Assembly: GCA_037389465.1 (NCBI GenBank)
Contig: JAZARR010000146.1
Span: forward strand, 4,124,001-4,188,000
Reading direction: 5' to 3'
DNA from: Baylisascaris procyonis
Lineage: Eukaryota > Nematoda > Chromadorea > Rhabditida > Ascarididae
DNA length: 64,000 nt
The notes below the pieces were generated by a model that worked only from the letters and a program-made list of their open reading frames with translations, ran no database searches and was not told the DNA's origin. Positions 39,821 through 52,900 of the stretch are shown here, in pieces (positions within the stretch are counted from its first letter, which is position 1; each line of letters begins with the position of its first letter). Position numbers and translations under genes: made by a program.

Positions 39821-40875
39821 AATTGATTTCTTTATTATGAAATGTTTTTGAAGGTTGCAAAGGACAGTGTTGCATAAAACACTATTTAAATTGCGCGTTT
39901 TAAAATAAACATTATAGATGTGAATAGAATAAAAAAACTACTAAAATTAGCACAGATCAACAGTGCAAGTGAACTAATGGAAAACATCATGTATTAAGGG
40001 ATATTAGGATTGTAAGAGAGAGGAGAATAAGAGCTGCAAATGAAATAATAAAATAGGAGTGACAACACTGCTATCGGCTTGCCAGTGAAAGAGCACTGAG
40101 AACTGATAAGAACACCCCATCATAGCCATTGTGTGATTTGCATTTTTTGGATGACCACACTTTTGATCATTTGAAAACTTTGCACACGCAATTTGTAAAG
40201 GCATTGAAATTTTCAGTTCATTAAAACGGCAGATCAATACTTAATCGACAAATCGGTTTGTTCAAACTATTGGACATCGCTGAATCCCACCATTGGGTAT
40301 CATAAAATTTTTCGATAAAATTTGTAAAAATAAGAAAAGAGACCTAAAAAGTGGCATATTTTGATAAAAAATTTAACGATGATGCCTTTTTTATTCTGCT
40401 ATATGACCAGCTATTATTGATGATCATATCTGCGATTAAATTCCCTAAAATCAATCGATCACAGACAGCCGATACTACAGATCAGTTTGAAGGAAGACGA
40501 AATCCTTTTTGGAGATTCCCATCTAAATATGTGACGATCACTTCTTCGAAAATTTTCACAACCGGAAATTAGTCCATAGAGAATATCTATCCGTTCACAT
40601 GATGCTGAAGTTTTTTGGCAGTCTACTTTGCTAAAAATGAAAAAAAAAATGATGCAGGTTTCTGCTGCCTTCATTGAGTTTTTTTTTTTTTCTGCAAGGA
40701 AAGCAAATCCTCATAAATCACCATGTATTCACCTTGTGCCGATTTATGTGCGCATAAGCAACGCAATAATTTTCATGTGCTTTTGCAAGTTTGCACTTAT
40801 TGAGTCCATTATAACAACGTCATGGCTTTATGCATGTATGGCGTATGTGCATCTGCGTGTATGCCTCTATGCGAC

Positions 40876-40907
40876 TGTGTGTGTGTATGTGTGTCTGTGT
40901 GTGTGCA
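40876..40907. repeat. GT-rich microsatellite
   Basis: Imperfect GT dinucleotide run interrupted by single A and C changes, within the shared upstream region of the receptor and LC8 genes. Confidence 0.85.
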
Positions 40908-42562
40908 TATCTAATAGTTTCGTCTTGGTAATCGTTGAATTTAGAGCCATAAAATTTCTTAGGTGTAATCACAGTGATGTGACTCCGCATATCAGTTGTC
41001 ATCTTCATCGATGAACTTCGAAATAAGTTACGGACAGAAATTTACCTGCATTCGGCCTACAGATTATACCGGTTGCATCGCGACATAGACATATTAGTAG
41101 ATTTTCGTTGGAGGATTTGTTTGGGAGTAGTGTAAAACATGATTACATTGTTGTAAATGTTATATTATTTATTGGTATTTTGTGAAATTGATAGGTTTGT
41201 TGAGCGGGTTTTCATACGCACATTCCCGTGGCAGCACATGCGGCAAACTTTGCCACTTGTTTCATACAATGTCATGAGCAGTGAGATCGGGGGACAGATA
41301 GTGCATTAGAGATTAAATAACTTCCATCTTTGTTCATCCACTCTCTAAAACAACCATTTCAAACGAACATTTGTTCATAAAATAACTCAAAAATGATATG
41401 AGATTTAGCAATTCGCGTTAAAAAGCATTAATTAATGAATTGTTTGTCGCTGAATGTTGGTGGCGGGTATGATTTTTGTCGGCGAGTGTCGTTCATGGGT
41501 GCCGATAAAGATACCTCATTCGCAAAACTATTAAAAGAATCGAGTTGAATACGTGTGGGTGCCAAGTGGTGGGCGGTAATGCGGCAAGCGTCAGCTGGAA
41601 ATTATTTTGCTGGAAATATGCTTACCGCATGCGATTCAGCTGTAGCGATTTGGCCCACGTTGGGGATCGATGCACAATGTGGGCAGCAGCTGTTTTCTAT
41701 CACAGCCACATATATTTTTCACACCATCGAATCGCCGTGAGCCACTTCTCATGTCTCTTTTACTCAGTTTTTATTCCCTTGTCCTTCTTTGATTTCAATA
41801 GAATCATTTTGTTTTGAATTTTAATTGTCATTGAGTAAGTCTCATCCATCTTTTTATAATTTGCTTATAAGTTTTGCGAAAACCCGCTGAATGTTTCTCA
41901 TAAAAGTTGGAAGGATCTGCATCCTTCTTGTAAATACTTGTATTTTGATAGTGTTCGTCTGATGCAGTCTTGCTTTATTCATGTAAAAGTTTTCCTATTA
42001 TTTCCATCCTGTGACTCTAGTTACGTTCTAGGTATCACTTGAAAGTAAGTTCGACAGCTCGAGAGAAAATTTTTTTGATAATGGAAATATTGTATGAAAC
42101 GAGAAAAAAACATAGAAGCAAAAAATGCGGAGAGCAAAGAAGTCAAACCGAAATTTTCCACTTTCCAAATAAAAATCGTTGTTTATCGAGTTACCATTTT
42201 CTTTTTAATCATGTCAATGAATATACTTCTCTTGGCTATAGGGAACGACGATGATTATAAATTTCAATGTGTTTTTTCCATATAAAATCTCAATGTGTTT
42301 TTTCAACTAACTTTTCCATTTTTCCATTCAAAATTCAACGAAATTTTTTCTTGGTATTTTGAGTGAATTTTTGGCCTTAGCCTTTAATTTTTCTTGTCCA
42401 TTCTACAATAGATTCTATGGTTTTTCTTAGACGTAATGCATTGGCATCGATGATTGTTTTGTTCATGACCAATTCAGCGAACCTATAGTGAACAGTTGAA
42501 TAAGTTACTGTATTGTTCAGCGATTTGTGCTTTGGAAAAGAAAAAGGGAGAAAATGTAGAAA

Positions 42563-42574
42563 TTTTTTTTTCAG
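42563..42574 (+). promoter_or_regulatory. Splice acceptor directly abutting the LC8 start codon
   Basis: A run of T ending in cag sits at the exact base before the ATG at 42,575. Because the ATG follows the AG directly and the encoded start fits the normal LC8 N-terminus, this is best explained as a spliced-leader acceptor producing an mRNA with almost no gene-encoded 5' UTR. Confidence 0.5.
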
Positions 42575-43586
42575 ATGTTGGCAGAAAATGAGCTGAATAA
42601 AGCTGAAATAAAGGAGACCGATATGGAACCATCAATGGTTGAGGCATGTATTGACATCACATGTGAAGCTCAAAAGCGTTACATTTTTGACAAGGTATTT
42701 GCTTGTGATGCAAAACAAATCAATCAGCTGTTGCTTGATGTTTTTGCACATTTTTCTTGTGAAAGCGGCAATCGTAGTATTTACACAGTGGCGTTTGCTC
42801 GTCGATCTTACGTGTAACTCTTAACGATTTCCTGGCTATTTGGTCTTTGAACTTGTTTTCGCCTGAACTGAAGCCATGCTACACTTGACCTGGATTTTTA
42901 GAACACCTGCAAATTTTTCGCATATTTGCGCTCGTTTAAATTGCTAATTGCATCGAGATTTTAGTGGAAATAGTCGGTTATTCTAGAAAGGTTTCTACTG
43001 CGCTCATCATGCAGAAATGCTTCCCCCGAAATATACTGAAATTGTCGCAGTGCTTAAAAATATGTTAAAGGGATAAACTTTTCCATTTTTGTTTTTTATA
43101 ATAGTACACGACCATTGTGCGTGCATTGTTCAATTTTTTTCTGAGCGGAGTTCTTCGGGCGCTTTCATATGGGATCATCTCGCAACCGTGGATTTTGATC
43201 CATAGTGCAACTAACCAGAAAGTGCTTATTTCAATAGACGGTTGGCTTTAAAAAACCGCAATAATTTTCGCAACTCTTCCACATTTTAACTTACTTTTGA
43301 TTCTATCCCTCAAAGATCGGCAATATGCAAGTCGTTGAAAATGAAGGCAAGACTAGCTGTCAGTATTTATTGAAGATCCCTGTGGGCTCAATGTGCAAAA
43401 ATAAAAAAAGTATTTTTTAAGGATGTAGCGGCTTATATAAAAGACGAATTTGAGAGGCGTTTCGGTCCCACATGGCACTGCGTCGTTGGAAAAAGCTTTG
43501 GATCTCGAGTCTCATACGAAATGCAACATTTCATGCTGCTCAGAAGGAGGAGGGTCTCAATTATGATATTTAAATGTGGATACTAG
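42575..43586 (+). CDS. Divergent LC8-type dynein light chain
   Basis: Two exons, 42575-42694 and 43422-43586, both joined in phase 0, encode 94 residues; canonical LC8 has 89. Exon 1 gives the N-terminal helix region (NKAEIKETDMEPSMVEACID, then AQKRYIFDK). Exon 2 starts DVAAYIKDEFERRF and continues with the strongly conserved PTWHCVVGKSFGS. LC8 is a homodimeric hub: it binds short linear motifs in a groove formed by an exchanged beta strand and is part of cytoplasmic dynein. The fold markers are present, but the last part is unusual: where canonical LC8 has a hydrophobic strand after the conserved HF, this protein has LLRRRRVSIMIFKCGY, four arginines in a row. It is probably a paralogue of the canonical gene rather than the canonical gene itself, as in other nematodes with several dlc genes. 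The reading continues to a TAG at 43,584. Confidence 0.9.
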
Positions 43587-45249
43587 CCTTGAAAGTAAGA
43601 GTTGCTTGGAGCATTGTTTCCAGTTTTAACAGAAGTGACATTAAATCAGCTTTTATCCTGGTTATTCTTGAATGATTTAAAAGATAGAAAACTCTTGCGA
43701 TTATGCATATTTGCATTTGGAACTCTCACCCACCAATTTTGAGCTGTTTTTTGGCATATTTGTGCAAAATTATTTGGTTATTGTTTGATATTTTATGATT
43801 ATAGGCTCATATCTTGTGCACTTTTTGTACGGAAACGTCGAAAATAATATTCACGGATATCATGAATGCATATCAATATCACCATAAATGCTTCCATCAG
43901 AAGTTTCACCCTGCTGTTACATGTGGCGATATCGAATTACCTCAACGCTTGAGACCGTTGAGTTTCATAGTTAAGCTGTGGTGGCCCGATGCTAAATTAG
44001 TTGAATTCTACGCAAGTAAGCAGCTCAATTAGTTGGACGATGTATTTATATTGTCAGTAATACTCATGATTTATTTGCTTCAATGAATTATTGTCAAAGT
44101 GCATAATCCGGAATGATTATTGCGTGGATGTGATACCTGTGCTATTAAGTTCTGTACTGTTTTACCTCTCTTGAAAAGCTTTGAGTGAAACAAGATCTTT
44201 CTAAAATTCTCTCTAATCAACCAAGTTCAGCATGCTTTGAAATTGGCCAAAACAAAAAAAGTTTCTTCTATTGTCGCACTGAAAATGCTATATTTCTTGG
44301 TCAAGAGGAAAGAAATTTCAAACGCTTCACGTTGATTAAGTTGGAAATCGGCTATTTACGCCTTTCTAGCCTTCAGCTTTCGCAGAATTCCGTTATTATG
44401 TTTATATGGAGGAATATATGCAGTTGTACGTATGGTATAAGTGCACATTGTACGGCGGTACAAGTAGAGAGTTTTGCGCTGCACGGGTTGAAAACCACAT
44501 TTTTGTTGGTAGATGCGGAGTATAAATGCAGTAACAATTGTCATACGATTTAATTTGGGACAGGTGAGTAATAAAAGAGGTGATGATTCCTACTGCTAGA
44601 ATATATTTTATCGGGAAAATGTTTGTAAAAGAAGGGCACTTATTTGTGCTAATCTCTAACTGCTGGCAAAATATTTACATTTTTTCCAATAAAAGAATGA
44701 AAAAAACGTTATATTTTTCAGTTTTTTTCCGATTCGATATCCATTTCCACTTGGATATTTTCTAGACAATAACTTATGTGACATACGCAGAATCTCTTCT
44801 TTCTCAGTGATTTTTTTTGCAAAAGTGAATAAATCTTTTCATCGTTCACTACCGATTCCAATCACGCGACAGCGAGCAGACATTTCCATTCATAGAGATA
44901 TTTGAAAAGATCAAAAAGAATTGCGCTAACGCTAAGTGAGCGTTTAATATGCAAATTAAAATTATGCCCGATCTCCCATTTCAATTTCAGGTGCACTATA
45001 GTGTACCATAATGGAGTACTCTATACTCAATAAAATTGTTATTAGCGATGAAATAAAATTTAATGTAGTTTGTAAGATTCTAAAAAAATTGGCAATCTTC
45101 GTCAATAATTTGTATAGGGTTCGTCTAGGAGCGATTTATATCGAAAATGAAGCTTATCACAATGCAATTACTGAGTGATAATAAAATCACAACTCGTCAA
45201 ATAGGAATGAAAAATTCGCCGAATCGATAAACGCAAATGAAGAATATTG
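43587..45249. other. Convergent spacer between LC8 and calmodulin-like genes
   Basis: The two flanking genes end towards each other here. A variant poly(A) hexamer ATTAAA lies at 43,640-43,645 for LC8; no AATAAA is obvious for the minus-strand gene. Open frames at 43,805-43,996 and 44,185-44,553 (plus) have no family resemblance. Confidence 0.4.
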
Positions 45250-48200
45250 TTATCGGAATGTGCCATGTTCACTCATAATCTGAACGAATTCTTCATAATC
45301 GATCTCACCGTTGCCTACAAAATTTAAATAGCTTTTCGATTAAAGAAAAAAAAAAATAATGCGACAATTTTAATCGTGAATAGAATCATTTAAATCCGAC
45401 TTTCATTACATTTCAATCCGTCAGAAAGTCAAGGCGATCTGAAGTGAAATCTTAAGAGGAAAGAAGCTAAAATGAAAAAAAAAAGGCGAAGTCAAGCGTG
45501 TAAAATGCTTGATTCACTAGTGTACAAAGCTATCATTCATAAAAGAGCTTCTTTCTATGAGAATTTTATAGAGTGCAATAAGCGAAAAATAAAATTTTTC
45601 GAAAACACTCAATCGTTTCGAAAATTTCGATTGAATAGTGAAGGATTTATTTCAATTTTTCAACCTTGATAATGTAAAGGGAAATTCGAACTAAAATGTC
45701 CACTTTCCTATAGCATAGACAATGATGGATTGTTTAATGTCAAAAAAAAAAAACCATCACGACTGCAGATTAAATTTCATCGAGGATGAAATAATAGTGA
45801 CCATAACAATTTACTCATTATAGAGTAATGCTTTCACTTAACATATTACGAAACTGAAAATCGCATCGAGAAGGTTTTCTATACGAAATTAAAATGAGCG
45901 CAATTGTACAAATGCTTGATCATCACTATTAAATAAATAAAATACAATTACCATCGACGTCAATCTCCCGCATCATTTCGTCAACTTCCTCTTCACCGAA
46001 TTGCATCCCCATATGAACCTGAGGTCGTGATTAACTTTTTAATAGATCGGGAAGTCATGCTTGCAATATTTTTGAATAAATATTTTAATTAATCAATGAA
46101 AAATGCTCTTTGCATGTTGCTTTAATGCTTAAATATCAATAATTCTAATAGTCTCACTAATAACTAAGCATTTGATTTCTATTGAATTTCAGTGAAAAAA
46201 AAATCACTAAATCTTGCCTAATAGGTTGATATTTCTGTGTAATTGTTTTTTAATCACATTGAATCGTTCGAATCAATTATATTTCGTTGCCGTATTAAGC
46301 ATTTCAAATATATTAAGCTCCACATTTGCGATGTGAAATATCGTCACTGCCAATGCAGCGGAAGAGATCCCATGATTTTCTTTCAAAATATCATGGCAGA
46401 TCTGGGCGTTTTATGGGCGGTCCCTTGAAAGTCATTGGGACGGAATCACGATGCTTCGGCTAGGATTTACTTTAATACCTGACATTTTTGCTCAAAGTCA
46501 AAAAAACTCCTTTCAGTCATTGAATGTGATTAACTGGAGAATACACATTGTTCTAGGCGATAGCGTGATTAGAGAGGCAGTATTTGCTGAAGAAATGAGG
46601 AACGGCCGGAAGGGGTGATTGCCTTTCCCCATTCACTATTCACTTAGAATGAACATTTTATTACGACACCGTTTTTGCTTAATATCATAGTGAAGCTGTC
46701 ATCGAATTTTAATATTCAACTTGGATCGGTTTAAGCTGAAATTGATCTAGTCAACCTCAAGCAATAGAGAGAAAACTATTATCCAACATCTCGATTTTGA
46801 GCGACTCACCATAAAATATCGAAACTCCTGTTCAGTAATCACTCCATTACCATCTTTATCGAAAACACGAAACGCCTCTCGTATCATTTCTTGATCGGTT
46901 TCCTTCATAATTCTCTTCATCATCACGCAGAACTCAGGGAATTCCACTTGGCCATTGCCATCGATGTCAACCTCATTTATTATTTCTAGAATCTCCTAAA
47001 TTTCGATTTTTTGAAAACCGTTAACTCCATCTCACAAGTAATTTCTTTACATTTCTATATAGCTTTCGAGTTCTTTGTAGGTAAATTTTTTCAGAAATCT
47101 GTTTGGAAATATTGCCATTCAAATATCGGTGCAAAGCTATATGAATGAGCAAATTATCACAAAGTATCATTAAGGGGTGAATCAACTTCAGAGGCAAGGC
47201 GCTGTTCATAGAAGAGACACACTTGTCGAATAATATTGCCAGCATACTCACTAAACATAAATACTGCAGTGAATGAACACCACTCTACTAGAGCATTATC
47301 ATCAGGCAGGAAGTTTGCTTAGTTAATCTAAGAAAGAGCACGCTTATTTAACTTTTTCATCGTAGCGTTTGTAACAAGTGGCGCATCACCTTAGAATTGA
47401 ACTTCAAAAATCCTTCACGATTCAGATCTGCATATAATATTTCTAAATAAGGTTTGATGAAGTAAAAACTGCAGAAGCATTACTCTGAAATTATGCAAGA
47501 ATCGTTCTTTGGGATGCGTTTACGCCAATGAAATGCCCAGCTGCCATAATCATCAGAAAATTGTACGCGTAATAATGGAAACTTCAGTTAATGTATTGCG
47601 CAAAAGTGATTGCAGTAACGAGCTAGAAAAGCATTTCTGCATGATGATCTATTAGCAGTATTCTTGCTATTTTTGAAGCTTTTATTATTGGCTTAACGCC
47701 CGCAGCTCTGATTCCTCCAAAAGTCCAAACCAACATAAAAAAATCCTAAAAAGAGCACATTTTCGCATTACGTTCATTGAGTGTACCTGCTCGGTCGGAT
47801 TCTGTCCTAACGAGCGCATCGCAACTCCCAGTTCTTTAGTTGAAATTGTTCCGTTGGCATCCTGAATACTTTAATGAACCAGAATATGATGAACGTTGTG
47901 TGTGCTTGGTGTTGACATATTTCATGCTCAGCTTGTTTAATGGAGGAAAATTTCGCTGTCAGTGGGGTACTACTTTTTATAACGACAATTATAGCGATAC
48001 AAAACGCAGTTGTAAAATCATATAAACATATCGTTTTGCTTTGTTTTACAGCAATGAGTGAATGATTTTTATCGCCATCTGTTGCTTTCGGAAAACAGAT
48101 TCCTTGAAGAATGTGACTCGATTGCAGAAGACTAATAGAAATAATAAACCGTCGTAGTGCCGATGAGGTGTTTGTTCACCTAAGTGAGGTTGCTAAAAAA

Positions 48201-49971
48201 AATTGTCGGCATAAAATTTCTCGGCTTCGATTTTTTATTTTTTTTTGCTTCGTTCTGGGTGATAAAAGCTCCAGTCCAATAAGAAAGAATCAAGTAGAAA
48301 TTGTACCTTCTCCTTGATTGGCCGAAGATACGTTGCGCTTTTCGAGTATATTACCCGTTGCGAAATTTTAATTTAATTTTCGGTGAGTTAGACTACGATA
48401 GTGCTGTTGCCGACCTCCCCTTCATGAATTCAATATTTCGAATGCGATGGCACGAAAACTAACAATACTATATTGAATTTCCAAAAAATTGCACTATTCC
48501 ACTTAAATCGGCCAACAATTTTTGTGAAAAACAACTTGCGTCAAAATTTACCTTGTCGAAGAGCATGAAGGCTTCTCGAAATTCATCTATTTCTTGATTT
48601 GTTAGCTGGCTGATTACCTGCATTTGCACATGTCGATTGATTACCTATGTATGACACAGAAAAACGAATAAAAAATATGAACCGTCAAAATTTTCGTAAA
48701 GTCAAAGAACGAAGTAATATGTTCTACCGATCAAAGCGAATCGTCTGAGACAATTTTCACAAGTCTAAAACTATAATTTAACTCATGCACAATTCTTAAA
48801 CAATTCTTTGCCTCTAAACTATTCTGCCATTTTGAGCCATTCTGCGCCACGTTTAAGTAAAGACAGATTTCGGCAATTTGCACTTTCATGCAGTTGAAGC
48901 TTTCAGCTTTCTTTTAAAAGCGCATTAGCCTGTCGCTCGATCTGTTATCCAGTTTAGCTTTTAGTTAGGTTTAATTCACAGATTCCTATCTTTCTTATAA
49001 CGTGAAAAGGGTCCTTGGAAATGCTATAGCATTCCCACACTGCTCTTTGTAATCTCGGTAAAACGAAGCAACTGATCGCCCATCCAGTTTGAGTACAAGC
49101 CAACCTCTTCACAGAAACCAGCATATGGCTGCTTCTTGTGCTTTTAGCAGCTGTGTTTTGCTTCATCATATTGTATTCTGTGTTTTCCTCGGCTCATCCT
49201 TGGCTAAAATCGGAAAGAAGACCGTAATTTGGAGGCTCGCGGTCATCATATTTGATGGTTAATCAACCACAAAAACACTTCGAAAAAAGAGTGCTTAAAA
49301 ATGGCGCTCTCCTCCCCAATGCCAACTTGTGTTCAATCGTTGGCATACAAAGTACCAGCAAGCCAGATTGCGGTTCAACCGATCAAACTCCAGCAGTTCT
49401 TTGACTACCTCGAGTAAGTTTTTCAGCTGCTTACCTAGCAAGAGAAAATTTAGTTGCCTGTGGATGTTAATCAGCGAGGTGACCTCAGCGAAACAAAAAA
49501 CTCTGATTTCAAAGGTAAAAGCTTTCAGTAAAGATTTCCACAGTGGGAAAAGCGGCGTTATCACTCCACATTAGCAGATGTAATTTTGATCTATTATGTT
49601 ATATGCAAATATTTGGAACGAAAAGGTCTTTGGACGAAAGTTTTGAATGACCGAAAGCACAGTATAGAAAGATTCATTGAGTATCTAAGTATGGGATCAA
49701 AATAGACTGCTGTTGAAGAAAATAGTTCATCTGGAACAACGATAAGAGCATATTATTAGTAACTTTCATTTTATTACTTAAAATAACTGAATAAACAGAA
49801 GGGAATATCATCGAATAAATCAAAAATAAGCATAAGTCTCATAAAATGGAATTGTATAATAAAGAAGAACTTGCTATATATCAACTCCGGTTATAATAAG
49901 AGAAGAAAAATTCTCACCTCTTCACTTTGTTGAAGAAGATTGCTAACCGTTCGGTTGTAAACTGTTGACAT
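45250..49971 (-). CDS. cal-1: Calmodulin-like EF-hand protein (CAL-1 type)
   Basis: Six exons on the minus strand: 49918-49971, 48552-48644 (or 48552-48617), 47787-47861, 46810-46995, 45952-46018, 45250-45314; 540 nt, 179 residues (170 with the shorter second exon). The start [13 protein letters not shown] is the first ATG behind an acceptor with AG at 49,994-49,995. Four EF-hands follow, all with the acidic positions 1, 3, 5 and 12 intact: [36 protein letters not shown] and [12 protein letters not shown]. The N-terminal tail before [14 protein letters not shown] is longer than in true calmodulin, and the protein ends MSEHGTFR. The internal wording ([29 protein letters not shown]) is that of C. 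elegans CAL-1 rather than calmodulin itself (cmd-1). It should be a cytosolic calcium sensor; its targets are unknown. The symbol is by family likeness. Confidence 0.93.
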
Positions 49972-52900
49972 TCTCTTTCGTGGCTCAAATCACCTGCGAA
50001 AATAAAAAATTGAAGTGGAATTAAAGCAATAAAGCCGCAAACTTTTTAAAAGTTCTTCGAAAACGATGCTCATTAACATCACTATTGCTATACGTAGCAA
50101 TATAGTGGCTTATTAGTTCAATCCTACAAATATTTAGCGCATTGATCACTTGTTGGAATTGTTTGAAGCAAAAATCGAACATTCACAGACATTTTTCAGT
50201 GATATGTAACATAACTCTCGGCTCGTTTTGAATGATTTATTAGTTTTAGTGGCACGGCATTCCATGTAGCTATAATACTTCTGAATGAGATGATATTTCA
50301 TATACGAATTTATACATTTTCAGATTTCACATAACACATCTAGAGACTCAAATTTGGACGTCAGTTGTATGAGTTCATCAAATCCTGCAGTTTTCCTTTA
50401 ATGAATGCCATGAACTGTACTATTATATATGAATAATGGTGGTAAAAATGGAAAGAAGTGAGCAATGTATGAAACAAGAAGTTATAAGATCATATTTGGC
50501 TTTTTCAGTAGCGGTATGAAGTGAAATTCCATGAAGCGAGGCATAATATTTAATTATTCTGCTTTCCGTGAGCTTCTGGTGAATTGATAACTTCTGGTGA
50601 ACACGAAAATATTTCAGTTATGAATCTCTCTGATTTGAACATAAGATGCTAATCATCTTTTCATTATAAATTAAAACGGTGGACTAGTCACTGGTTACTT
50701 TCATCCGAACAAAACTTGGAGATATTGAGGCTCATCAGTAGAAATCTCGTCGCTTCGGACAACCTCACAGAAAAATCAGGTTGGAGCGTGATTAGTTTTG
50801 TAGTAAATACGAAGTGATGAAGTGGATGAGACGATTGAGGATTCTGAGACTCGTCTCTGAATTCCGTTACAGCGAGGCCTCCATCTGATAAAACTATTAC
50901 GTGCCAAATTTCATTCGGATGCCTCAAAATACACTTCAAATGCTTTAATATGCCTGCAGTATATTTTCCAATTACAAGTCGAAAGAGATGTTGCGTAGGT
51001 GGATGGCGACCAACTCAGGAATTCATTTAAGCTTAGTTGGCTCAAGCGATCCGATCGGTTGTCTACGTGCCATTCATGCAAAATTCTATCCGATGCACTA
51101 ATGAATAAAATTCACCATCTAACATTGTTGTTTGCTGCGTCGCAGAAAAAAACCGACTACGCAAATAAAACTCTTGTCCGCACTCAGCAGTTAACAACGC
51201 AAAATTAACCTGTGACAAAAAAAGCGCACAAATTCTGAGAGAAATATGAAGCCTTCGAATGTAAACAGTCAATGATACCTTTATCGCCATTTCCAAATGT
51301 AATTCTCAAAAATTTCATAGCCTTTATGTCACTAATGAAATCTTAAAATTTCAAAATCACATGTGATCTATGATGTTGGAAAATGAACGACAATATAATC
51401 AGAATGTGGCTCAGTTTATGAAAATTTATTCAAAGATTCATCGGTCGCTTTCAGCGATGACCACAGAACATCATAAAGCTGACGTTTACCATGGTGGAAA
51501 GATTTTCATTGTTGTCTTTGCTGAAATGATGCCATAGTAATAGTAATTTGTCACGACAGAACACCTTTGTTGAGAGTGCTAAAATGTATGGTACTCATGC
51601 ATGCTAACAACAATTTTTATGATTTATTTGGACGACCAAGAAATATGAGTTAGAGTTATAGATGGAGCAAGAGTTGAAGTTGCTGCTCATAGGCTTTTAG
51701 ATACGTTCTAAACTGAGAGCGATGATACAAATGTAAATAGGACTGATAGCAGATGAATCGAGCAACGATAAACGAGATGGGGATTCATAAACTTACCTTC
51801 GTGAAAATAATTTTGCGTATGACATACTCACCTGAATAGTTATTTCTTTGCTGTGATCTCCTCCTAACGTTGCTCAACTGAGAGGAGGCATTTCAAATTT
51901 CGGGCTTCTCAAAAAAAAAAAAAAAACAATAATAGAATACGACCAAAAATCTTATAAATTTTAACAAAAAGATTGAGCAAAAACGGCCGAATTTTTTTTT
52001 ATCACTTGCATCTTTTTCACTCTCAACTGCTGAGCGGTAAAATTTGCCCGAGAATAGTGAGAAGCAATTAACCCGAAAGCCAAAGCTGGTAGGCTTATGC
52101 ATGGTGCAACTAGTGAAGTCTTTTACAATATCAAGTGAGTCACAAAACTCATAGCTCCTATTTCAGAATATGACAAAGTGATTGGAAAATGCTTCGCTGA
52201 ATATCAATGGTTCAAGCAAAAAGGAATTTAAATATTCGCATAAAGTGCCTGAAAGAGGTTCATTCTATTTTTTTTTTTTTGATATTTCAATATAACTTTC
52301 AACTTATATAATTTGAGCATAAAATACTTCTGAAGCTCATATTTATGAAGTTCTTTATTTGATCATTCATTGTGTTACCGATGATATCATAGTTTATATT
52401 TTTACCAACATTAATCTCAGTAATTCATATAGTAATTTTTATATAATAAATAAGAGTAATCCATATTACCAACAATTTGAGTAATTTGAGTAATTCACAT
52501 TTGATAGACTATTGTTAAATTATAATCCTAACTGATAGACTGCGTTATTTGATCTCAAAATTTCATCAGATCAACTGTTTCTCGGTGATGTAGCATTTTA
52601 GTACTAATGTATTTCATATAATTTGGAATGAGCAACAAAAATATAAGAATGCAATTTTATCCCACGAAAGCTACGGGAATAGGAAAATTTGCAACGCATT
52701 GCTGAGGCTGTACATGCTTGAACATTGAAAAGAATTGTAATCTGAACGAATATAGGAGATGCGTTTTCTTATATGCATACCACAGCTGACCACATATGAG
52801 GAGCATTGAAATTATGCAAGAAGAGTGGGTATATGCAACGCAATAAAGGGCATAAAACGGATCATCCAATATGGTTAGTTCACGACATTATAAAAATAAG

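Larger units (their letters stand above)
39772..42574. other. Intergenic region between divergent receptor and LC8 genes
   Basis: The receptor gene leaves to the left and the LC8 gene to the right, so this 2.8 kb holds both promoters. Visible structure is a GT-rich tract at about 40,876-40,907. No coding segment could be matched to a family. I cannot identify TATA or Inr elements reliably. Confidence 0.45.

Noticed and set aside
43319..43411. Plus-strand segment starting IGNMQVVENEG with flanking AG and GT
   Set aside because: It lies in the LC8 intron; LC8 exons 1 and 2 join directly in phase with an uninterrupted family alignment.
43805..43996. Plus-strand segment with C-x2-C and H-x-C pairs, resembling a zinc-binding exon
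   Set aside because: It lies after the LC8 stop, has no partner exon and no recognisable family; the Cys/His spacing is not that of a known finger.
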